Below, in pieces: positions 6,416 to 10,758 of a stretch of DNA of 12,699 bases. This DNA is from JBOGZD01 sp050697155. Lineage in GTDB: Bacteria > Actinomycetota > Thermoleophilia > Solirubrobacterales > 70-9. The DNA lies in assembly GCA_050697155.1 (NCBI GenBank), contig JBOGZD010000083.1:1-12699 (forward strand), read 5' to 3'. How positions within the stretch are numbered: the stretch's first letter is position 1; each line of letters opens with the position of its first letter. The position numbers and the translations under genes are program-made. Below the pieces are notes generated by a model, which was given only the letters and a program-made list of their open reading frames with translations, was not told the DNA's origin and did no database searches.

Positions 6416-6423
6416 GGTTGCCG

Positions 6424-6696
6424 ATGGAACGAGCCCGCGCCACCTGGACCGACGAGCGCCTCGACGACCTCTCGCGCCGCGTCGACGACGGCTTCAACCG
6501 CGTCGACGAGGATCTGCGCGCGATGCGCACCGAGCTGAGCGCGCGGATCGATGCTCAGGGGGTGGAGTTCTCGCGGCGATTCGACCGCCTCGATGCCCGC
6601 ATCGACGCCCTCCAGCGGATGATGATCCAGGTCGGCGGCGGGATGACCGTCGCGATCCTCGCGACCCTGATCAGCGTGCTCGCAACCCGCGCCTGA
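6424..6696 (+). CDS. Small coiled-coil protein with C-terminal membrane anchor, copy 1
   Basis: 90 residues. Positions 8-66 are a charged amphipathic helix with heptad spacing (ERLDDLSRRVDDGF, RVDEDL, RIDAQ, RRFDRLDARIDAL), predicted coiled coil. Positions 69-88 (QVGGGMTVAILATLISVLAT) are one membrane span, so the protein is probably tail-anchored. The layout recalls small phage/haemolysin-XhlA-like and similar coil-plus-TM proteins, but I cannot assign a family or function. The start is ATG 6424 because copy 2 (7915) aligns exactly from MERARATWTDERLDDLSRRV and because a -10-like box lies 8 nt upstream. Copy 2 differs mainly by an 11-residue insertion. Its stop is 48 bp before the acyl-CoA dehydrogenase ATG, which has its own -10-like box. 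Confidence 0.75.
   Translation: MERARATWTDERLDDLSRRVDDGFNRVDEDLRAMRTELSARIDAQGVEFSRRFDRLDARIDALQRMMIQVGGGMTVAILATLISVLATRA
6454..6512 (+). repeat. 59-bp perfect direct repeat, left copy
   Basis: This 59-bp stretch recurs exactly at 7945-8003, in the same orientation, 1491 bp away. It is the most conserved part of the duplicated coil-anchor gene and encodes ERLDDLSRRV-DDGFNRVDE. Confidence 0.9.
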
Positions 6697-6728
6697 CGCG
6701 GCCCGTAAGCGCCTTGGGCCGCGCTCGC

Positions 6729-6734
6729 TAGGGT
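6729..6734 (+). promoter_or_regulatory. -10-like box before acyl-CoA dehydrogenase
   Basis: TAGGGT ends 10 nt before ATG 6745, and no Shine-Dalgarno precedes the ATG. This is consistent with leaderless expression. Confidence 0.35.
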
Positions 6735-6744
6735 CCGCCGCCGG

Positions 6745-7887
6745 ATGGACTTCTCGCTCAGCGACGAGCAGCGCGACTTCGTCGCCGCGATCCGCGACTT
6801 CTGCCGCCGCGAGTGCGGCACCCAGGAGCAGCGCGAGCGGCTCACCGACGGCTACACCCACGCCCACTCGGCCGAGATCTACTCGAAGATGGCCGAGCTG
6901 GGCTGGCTTGGGGTGACGATCGACGAGGCACACGGGGGCTCGGGCGGGGGGATGGTCGACGCCTGCCTGTTCATGGAGGAGACCTCGCGCGGGCTGGCGC
7001 CGATCAACGGCTACGCGACGACGCTGATCGTCGCCGGCGCGGTGCAGCGCTTCGGCACCGAGGAGCAGAAGCGCCAGATCCTCGGCGGGATCGCCGGCGG
7101 CGCGGTCGAGGCGATCGCGATGACCGAGCCCGAGGCGGGCTCTGACGTCGGCTCGCTGACCACCTCGGCCGAGCGCACAGACGGCGGCTTTGCCATCAAC
7201 GGCCAGAAGGTGTTCTGCTCGAACGCCCACCTCTCCGACCACGTGCTGGTCGTCTGCCGGACGAGCAAGGGGGAGTCCAAGCACGACGGCCTGACGATGA
7301 TCTTCGTCCCCGCCGACCACCCGAGGATGGAGGTAAAGCCGATCGACACCATGGGCGGGCGCGAGACCAGCCACCTCTACCTCGAGGACTGCGACGCCCC
7401 GGAGGACGCGGTGCTCGGCGAGGTCGACCAGGGCTGGATGCAGCTCATGGCCGGGCTGAACGTCGAGCGCCTGATCCTCGCCGCGACCATGCTCGGCTTC
7501 GGCTGGCGCGCCTTCGACGACGCGCTCGCCTACGTCAAGGAGCGGCGCCAGTTCGGCCGCCCGATCGGCTCCTTCCAGGCGCTCCAGCACCGCCTCGCCG
7601 ACCTCGCCACCGAGCTCGAGGCCGCCCGGCTGATGACCTACTGGGTCGCCTCGCGCGTCGACGAGGCGCCGGACGAGATGCTCCCCCGCGAGGCCTCGAT
7701 GGTGAAGCTGTTCGTCACCGAGACCGCCCAGCGCGCCGCGCTCGAGGGGATGCAGATGATGGGCGGCTACGGCTACTCCTCGGAGTACGACATGGAGCGC
7801 CTGGTCCGCCAGACCCTGGTCTCGACCATCTACGGCGGCACCTCGGAGATCCAGCGCAACATCATCGCCAAGGCGCTGGGGCTTTAG
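6745..7887 (+). CDS. Acyl-CoA dehydrogenase (FAD-dependent)
   Basis: 380 residues, the standard length, with all three domains. The N-terminal helical domain begins FSLSDEQRDF; AMTEPEAGSDVGSL (125-138) is the FAD/substrate-binding signature; RRQFGRPIGSFQALQHRLAD (267-286) and YGGTSEIQRNIIAKALG (363-379) are C-terminal signatures. It oxidises an acyl-CoA to the trans-2-enoyl-CoA and passes electrons to ETF. The catalytic Glu of medium-chain enzymes (YEGT) is Gly364 here. Glu241 in GLNVERLILA aligns instead with the alternative catalytic base of isovaleryl-CoA and long-chain dehydrogenases (GLDLERLVLA in isovaleryl-CoA dehydrogenase), so activity on branched or long-chain acyl-CoA is plausible. 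No ETF, enoyl-CoA hydratase or CoA ligase lies nearby. It stands alone between the two coil-anchor genes. Confidence 0.92.
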   Translation: MDFSLSDEQRDFVAAIRDFCRRECGTQEQRERLTDGYTHAHSAEIYSKMAELGWLGVTIDEAHGGSGGGMVDACLFMEETSRGLAPINGYATTLIVAGAVQRFGTEEQKRQILGGIAGGAVEAIAMTEPEAGSDVGSLTTSAERTDGGFAINGQKVFCSNAHLSDHVLVVCRTSKGESKHDGLTMIFVPADHPRMEVKPIDTMGGRETSHLYLEDCDAPEDAVLGEVDQGWMQLMAGLNVERLILAATMLGFGWRAFDDALAYVKERRQFGRPIGSFQALQHRLADLATELEAARLMTYWVASRVDEAPDEMLPREASMVKLFVTETAQRAALEGMQMMGGYGYSSEYDMERLVRQTLVSTIYGGTSEIQRNIIAKALGL

Positions 7888-7899
7888 GCGCTTGCGGAC

Positions 7900-7905
7900 T
7901 ATTCT
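7900..7905 (+). promoter_or_regulatory. -10-like box before coil-anchor gene copy 2
   Basis: TATTCT ends 9 nt before ATG 7915. The sequence upstream of the two copies is unrelated apart from a similarly placed hexamer, so each copy seems to have its own leaderless-type promoter. Confidence 0.4.
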
Positions 7906-7914
7906 CGAATCCGT

Positions 7915-8220
7915 ATGGAGCGCGCACGTGCGACCTGGACCGATGAGCGCCTCGACGACCTCTCGCGCCGCGTCGACGACGGCTTCAACCGCGTCGACGA
8001 GGACCTGCGCGCAATGCGGGCCGAGTTGAGCGCGCGGATCGATGCCCAGGGAGCGGAGCTGGGCGCGCGGATCGATGCCCAGGGCGCCGAGTCGTCACGG
8101 CGCTTCGACCGCCTCGATGTGCGCATCGACGCGCTCCAGCGGATGATGATCCAGGTCGGTGGCGCGATGACCGTGGCGATCCTCGCGACGCTCCTGAGCG
8201 TGGTCGCGACTCGCGGCTGA
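7915..8220 (+). CDS. Small coiled-coil protein with C-terminal membrane anchor, copy 2
   Basis: 101 residues, a paralogue of the 90-residue protein at 6424 with only a few substitutions outside one insertion. The insertion is a second unit of an 11-residue repeat: ARIDAQGAELG (40-50) followed by ARIDAQGAESS (51-61), so the coil is extended by exactly one repeat. The membrane span is 80-98 (QVGGAMTVAILATLLSVVA). The unit length of 11 fits the hendecad periodicity of coiled coils. Function is unknown. Differences between the copies are mostly silent third-position changes, which indicates selection on the protein after duplication. Confidence 0.75.
   Translation: MERARATWTDERLDDLSRRVDDGFNRVDEDLRAMRAELSARIDAQGAELGARIDAQGAESSRRFDRLDVRIDALQRMMIQVGGAMTVAILATLLSVVATRG
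7945..8003 (+). repeat. 59-bp perfect direct repeat, right copy
   Basis: Exact repeat of 6454-6512 in direct orientation; together they bracket the acyl-CoA dehydrogenase gene. Confidence 0.9.
8037..8102 (+). repeat. 33-bp tandem duplication within copy 2
   Basis: GCGCGGATCGATGCCCAGGG occurs twice, 33 bp apart (8031-8050 and 8064-8083), each followed by a close variant of a Glu-Leu/Ser codon stretch. Copy 1 has a single unit (6541-6560, with GCTCAG). This is the source of the 11-residue length difference; boundaries are approximate. Confidence 0.7.
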
Positions 8221-8272
8221 CGCCGGCGACCCGCTACAGGCGGTGGCCGCTCGATGCGCGAACGTTCGGGCC

Positions 8273-8398
8273 ATGGTCAAGCTCGACCAGCGCTCGCCGC
8301 GGATCGATCTCAGCCAGGAGAAGTTCGCCATGCTCGCCGACGCCCTCGATCAGGAGGAAGTCGTAGGCGTCGTCGGGCGTCTGCGTAGCGCGGCGTGA
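8273..8398 (+). CDS. Possible small ORF (41 aa), unknown
   Basis: ATG 8273 opens a 41-residue frame, MVKLDQRSPRIDLSQEKF through GVVGRLRSAA, with protein-like composition and good third-position G/C. I do not recognise it. No Shine-Dalgarno or well-placed -10 box is evident, and it lies at the start of a stretch full of short broken frames, so it may be the remnant of a larger gene rather than a working one. The 10-bp palindrome CGAACGTTCG sits at 8259-8268 just upstream. Confidence 0.3.
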   Translation: MVKLDQRSPRIDLSQEKFAMLADALDQEEVVGVVGRLRSAA

Positions 8399-8625
8399 GA
8401 ACATGCGCGCGTGGTGAGACTTCGTCCGGGTCTGCTCATGCGGAGAGGGGGAGAGGACGCCGGTCGACGACGCGGTGATGCCTACGGTGACGTCGCCGAG
8501 CTGTGGAACCTCGGTGACTAAGACGCGTCGAGCGCCGGACAGGAGACGGACGATGAACCGACCCTGCTGGACGAGCTCGCCGACCGCGCCGAGCAGATGA
8601 TGTTCCGCGAAGACGTCGCGACGCC
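8399..8625 (+). other. Stretch with only short broken reading frames
   Basis: No intact gene is visible. Two pieces look once-coding: DAYGDVAELWNLGD ending at TAA 8519-8521, and DDEPTLLDELADRAEQMMFR (8549 onward) in a frame that opens only after an upstream TAA at the same position and closes just after 8622. They are joined neither to each other nor to the repeat-protein tail that follows. I read this as a decayed coding region. Confidence 0.45.
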
Positions 8626-8811
8626 GGTAAGGACAAGCTGACCGGCGGCCCGGGCAAGGACAAGCTCAAGGGCCAGGGCGGCAACGACAAGATCAAGGCC
8701 GTCGACGGCAAGAAGGACAAGGTCAACTGCGGCGGCGGCAACAACGACAAGGCCACCGTCGACGAGAAGGACAAGGTCAAGGCCAACTGCGAGAAGGTGA
8801 CGGTCAAGTAG
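8626..8811 (+). pseudogene. C-terminal remnant of an RTX-like (GGxGxDxL) repeat secreted protein
   Basis: From 8626 the frame reads GKDKLTGGPGKDKLKGQGGN, then DKIKAVDGKKDKVNCGGGNN and so on to CEKVTVK and a TAG at 8809-8811. The alternating G-x-D-K-L/I nonapeptide-like units are those of haemolysin-type calcium-binding proteins. The closing pattern (xVDGKKDKVNC, then DEKDKVKANCEKV) is how such proteins commonly end in this group of actinobacteria, as I recall. Only about 61 residues survive. Upstream the same frame turns into Arg-rich non-coding sequence with no start codon or signal peptide, so the front of the gene has been lost by deletion or frameshift. Most repeat Asp residues are kept but Lys is unusually frequent, which may weaken Ca2+ binding. 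Confidence 0.65.
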
Positions 8812-8836
8812 CCGCCTGAACGCAGCGGATTGCACA

Positions 8837-8867
8837 CGACGGCCGCGTCCCTCGGGCGCGGCCGTCG
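8837..8867 (+). terminator. Strong GC hairpin after the repeat-protein remnant
   Basis: CGACGGCCGCG (8837-8847) pairs with CGCGGCCGTCG (8857-8867), and two more C-G pairs plus a G-T wobble tighten the loop. There is no T tract; such U-less hairpins are common as terminators in high-GC actinobacteria. Confidence 0.6.
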
Positions 8868-8890
8868 GCGTCGTGGGCCCCGTGACGGGA

Positions 8891-8896
8891 TAGGCT
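8891..8896 (+). promoter_or_regulatory. -10-like box for the secreted protein gene
   Basis: TAGGCT is 39 nt before ATG 8936, followed by a Shine-Dalgarno GGAGGGGAG at 8915-8923. Unlike several neighbours this gene therefore has a leader. No convincing -35 hexamer is seen. Confidence 0.35.
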
Positions 8897-8935
8897 ACGG
8901 GCGGGCGATCACTCGGAGGGGAGTTAGAGGCACCT

Positions 8936-9331
8936 ATGAAGAAGCTCGCAGCAGTCGTGGTGGCGCTGGTCGCCGCCGTCGGGGCCGGTTCGATCGCGAC
9001 CGCGGCCCCCGACAAGGTCAAGGTCAAGTCCAAGCTCAAGGCGAACGTCTCGACCAGCGGCGTTGGCCCCTATGCGACGGCCACCTTCTCGGGCAAGGTC
9101 AACGCAAAGATCGGCAACAAGAAGTCGAAGAAGGCCTGCAGGAAGCGCCGCACGGTGAAGGTCTCCGGCGGGCTCGGCAAGACGAAGACGTCGAAGAAGG
9201 GACGCTTCTCGATCACCGTCGCATCGCCGCCCTCGGGCACTTACGCGGTCAAGGCGAAGAAGAAGAAGGCCAGGGCGGCGGGCAACAGGCTGGTCTGCAA
9301 GAAGGCCCGGAAGACCGTCACCGTTCCCTAG
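8936..9331 (+). CDS. Small secreted Lys-rich protein, probable Ig-like/beta-sandwich domain
   Basis: 131 residues. MKKLAAVVVALVAAVGAGSI is a signal peptide, likely cut after ATA (residue 23), so the mature protein is exported. The mature part is very basic (over 30 Lys/Arg) with alternating beta-strand patterns: YATATFSGKVNAKI, RTVKVSGG, TKTSKKGRFSITVASPPSGT, YAVKAKK, RKTVTV. Cys68 and Cys121 could form one disulphide near each end of the fold. The arrangement (C-x-x-x-R-x-V, then KGRFS, then P-x-GTY, then a late Cys) resembles extracellular Ig-like domains found repeatedly in Thermoleophilia; that comparison is from memory. The start is ATG 8936 after a good Shine-Dalgarno. The function is unknown; binding to acidic cell-wall polymers would suit the charge. 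It ends before the terminator at 9369-9409. Confidence 0.7.
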   Translation: MKKLAAVVVALVAAVGAGSIATAAPDKVKVKSKLKANVSTSGVGPYATATFSGKVNAKIGNKKSKKACRKRRTVKVSGGLGKTKTSKKGRFSITVASPPSGTYAVKAKKKKARAAGNRLVCKKARKTVTVP

Positions 9332-9355
9332 CCGGGCCTCTCACCCCGCTGGCGC

Positions 9356-9361
9356 TATCCT
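9356..9361 (+). promoter_or_regulatory. -10-like box upstream of rpmG
   Basis: TATCCT, inside the small inverted repeat GGCGC-tatcctt-GCGCC, would start transcription near 9368. The resulting leader of rpmG-secE-nusG would then contain the terminator hairpin and T tract. No clear -35 is present. Confidence 0.35.
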
Positions 9362-9368
9362 TGCGCCA

Positions 9369-9409
9369 CCTCGTGCTCGATCCACCGTGGGTCGGGCGAG
9401 GTCTTTTTT
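9369..9409 (+). terminator. Intrinsic terminator (or leader attenuator) with T tract
   Basis: The outer stem CCTCGT/GCGAGG (9369-9374 with 9396-9401) and inner stem CGATCC/GGGTCG (9378-9383 with 9389-9394) enclose the loop ACCGT, and TCTTTTTT follows at 9402-9409. This is the only hairpin in the window with a real T tract. It can end the secreted-protein transcript or act in the rpmG leader. Confidence 0.75.
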
Positions 9410-9415
9410 CTGTCG

Positions 9416-9431
9416 GGCCGCGGTTGCGGCC
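9416..9431 (+). other. Hairpin in the rpmG leader
   Basis: GGCCGC and GCGGCC pair perfectly across the loop GGTT, ending 19 nt before the rpmG ATG and just ahead of its Shine-Dalgarno AGAGGA (9441-9446). It may affect translation initiation or be an RNA-protein binding site; no known ribosomal leader motif is recognised. Confidence 0.45.
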
Positions 9432-9450
9432 AGCGAGATCAGAGGAAGAG

Positions 9451-9615
9451 ATGGCTCGCGGAGAAGTCCGAATCGCCGTCACCCTCGCGTGTGAGGAGTG
9501 CAAGCGGCGCAACTACCAGACGAACAAGTCGCGGCGTAACACGCCCGACCGGATCGAGATGCGCAAGTACTGCCGCTGGTGCCGCCGTCACACCCCTCAC
9601 AAGGAGACCCGTTAG
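9451..9615 (+). CDS. rpmG: 50S ribosomal protein L33
   Basis: 54 residues. The sequence MARGEVRIAVTLACEECKRR, NYQTNKSRRNTPDRIEMRKY, CRWCRRHTPHKETR is a textbook L33. Two CxxC pairs (Cys14/17 and Cys41/44) are kept, so this is the zinc-binding C+ form, a part of the large ribosomal subunit near the E site. A Shine-Dalgarno AGAGGA precedes the ATG. secE begins 9 bp after the stop, and nusG follows, as in most actinobacteria; the tRNA-Trp often found between rpmG and secE is missing here. Many actinobacteria carry a second, zinc-free L33 copy elsewhere; that cannot be judged from this window. Confidence 0.96.
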   Translation: MARGEVRIAVTLACEECKRRNYQTNKSRRNTPDRIEMRKYCRWCRRHTPHKETR

Positions 9616-9624
9616 GGGACCCGG

Positions 9625-10191
9625 TTGGCGAAGACGCGCGCACAGCGAAAGGCCGAGCGGCGGCGCCGCGCCGCCCAGCAGCAGCAGGCCGGCGGCGGGG
9701 GCGAGCGGGCCGCCGCCGACGAGTCGCAGGCCCAGCACGACACCCAGGTGCCCGAGTCCGCCGGCGTGGCCGAGGCCGAGCTCGCCGAGCACGGCGCCGA
9801 CCTCGAGGCGCTGAAGGGACCGGCGCCCGAGCGCCCCGAGCCCGAGGCGCCTGCCCCCTCGCGCGCCGACGTCGGCCGTCCCGAGGAGGCCGAGGCGCCC
9901 GCGGACAAGATCTCCCGGCGCGCGAGGCGGCGCGCCGAGCGCGAGGAGCGCCAGCGGGCGAAGGAGTCCGAGGCGCGCCGCGCGCCGCGCGAGGAGGCGC
10001 CCGAGCGCCAGCGCGGAGTGGTGACCGGGTTCCTCGCCTCCTGCTGGGCCGAGCTCAGGCGGGTCCAATGGCCCGACCGCGAGACCCTGATCCAGGCCTC
10101 GGCGATCACGCTGATCTTCATCGCCCTGATGGCCGCCTACCTGGGCGTGCTGGACGCCGCCTTCAACTGGATCGTCCAGCGGATCCTCTAG
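9625..10191 (+). CDS. secE: Preprotein translocase subunit SecE with a long N-terminal extension
   Basis: 188 residues; the SecE domain is only the last 60. GVVTGFLASCWAELRRVQWP (131-150) contains the conserved amphipathic helix and the ELRKV-x-WP motif (Glu143, Trp149, Pro150), and 157-180 is the single membrane span that clamps SecY. The first 130 residues are low-complexity: a Lys/Arg-rich start, a Gln/Gly run, an Ala/Glu/Pro region and a second Arg/Glu-rich helix (99-128). Actinobacterial SecE proteins often have such tails, but this one is long. The start is TTG 9625, because AGGGGA (9614-9619), overlapping the rpmG stop, is correctly spaced and no ATG/GTG lies in frame before the SecE domain except far inside the extension. 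nusG follows 13 bp later, one operon. Confidence 0.92.
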   Translation: MAKTRAQRKAERRRRAAQQQQAGGGGERAAADESQAQHDTQVPESAGVAEAELAEHGADLEALKGPAPERPEPEAPAPSRADVGRPEEAEAPADKISRRARRRAEREERQRAKESEARRAPREEAPERQRGVVTGFLASCWAELRRVQWPDRETLIQASAITLIFIALMAAYLGVLDAAFNWIVQRIL

Positions 10192-10204
10192 TGGTGGCTG
10201 TTTG

Positions 10205-10726
10205 ATGTTTCGCTGGTACGTGATCAACACCTACTCGGGGCACGAGAACAAGGTCAAGGCCAACCTCGAGCACCGGGTCGAGACGATGAGCGCCCGCCAG
10301 CGGGTGCGCCAGGTGGTGGTCCCCACCGAGCAGGTCTCCGAGCTCAAGGACGGCCAGCGGGTGCAGGTCGAAAAGCGGACCATGCCCGGCTACGTGCTGG
10401 TCAACATGGAGATGACCGACGACGCCTGGAACCTGGTCAAGAACACCCCCGGGGTGACCGGCTTCGTCGGCTCGCGCAACAAGCCGATCCCGCTCTCCCA
10501 GCCCGAGGTCGACCGGCTGATGCACCGCGAGACCGCCGAGCGCCCGCGCACCATGGCCCAGTTCGACGTCGGCGAGTCGGTGAAGGTGATCTCGGGCCCG
10601 CTGTCGGACTTCTCCGGCGAGATCGCCGAGATCAACGAGGACGCGGCGAAGCTCAAGGTGCTGGTCTCGATCTTCGGCCGCGAGACCCCGGTCGAGGTCG
10701 GTTACGACCAGGTGAAGAAGGTCTGA
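10205..10726 (+). CDS. nusG: Transcription elongation/antitermination factor NusG
   Basis: 173 residues from ATG 10205 (a TTG one codon earlier is also possible). The NGN domain runs from FRWYVINTYSGHENKVKANL (2-21) through KRTMPGYVLVNMEMTDDAWN (57-76) to NTPGVTGFVGS (80-90). The C-terminal KOW domain is GESVKVISGPLSDFSGEIAE (123-142) to SIFGRETPVEVGYDQVKKV. NusG binds RNA polymerase to suppress or modulate pausing and links it to Rho and the ribosome. It lacks the acidic N-terminal extension common in other actinobacterial NusG proteins. It ends at TGA 10724-10726. Normally rplK and rplA come next; here a phosphoesterase does. Confidence 0.97.
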   Translation: MFRWYVINTYSGHENKVKANLEHRVETMSARQRVRQVVVPTEQVSELKDGQRVQVEKRTMPGYVLVNMEMTDDAWNLVKNTPGVTGFVGSRNKPIPLSQPEVDRLMHRETAERPRTMAQFDVGESVKVISGPLSDFSGEIAEINEDAAKLKVLVSIFGRETPVEVGYDQVKKV

Positions 10727-10758
10727 CCCTCCCCGCGTTGGTGGCGGTCTGACCCTCC
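10720..10758 (+). repeat. 13-bp direct repeat at the nusG/phosphoesterase junction
   Basis: GGTCTGACCCTCC occurs at 10720-10732, spanning the nusG stop codon, and again at 10746-10758, spanning the likely first codon of the phosphoesterase. The start-to-start distance is 26 bp. Confidence 0.85.

Noticed and set aside
6418..6423. TTG 6418 as start of coil-anchor copy 1
   Set aside because: Copy 2 has no matching upstream codons and aligns from ATG 6424; the TTG would sit only 2 nt after the -10-like box.
6454..8003. Duplicated segments as a transposon or CRISPR
   Set aside because: No transposase, terminal inverted repeats, target-site duplication or regular short repeat-spacer pattern is seen; the repeats are protein-coding genes. 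No CRISPR array was seen anywhere in the window.
8259..8268. CGAACGTTCG palindrome as a LexA/SOS box
   Set aside because: The actinobacterial SOS box needs about four bases between GAAC and GTTC; here the halves are directly joined, and no DNA-repair gene follows.
8436..9039. Minus-strand frames opposite the RTX-like remnant and the secreted-protein start
   Set aside because: They are Leu/Ser/Pro- or Ala/Val-rich antisense translations of GGC/AAG-type codons; the plus-strand frame shows the recognisable repeat pattern and a signal peptide.
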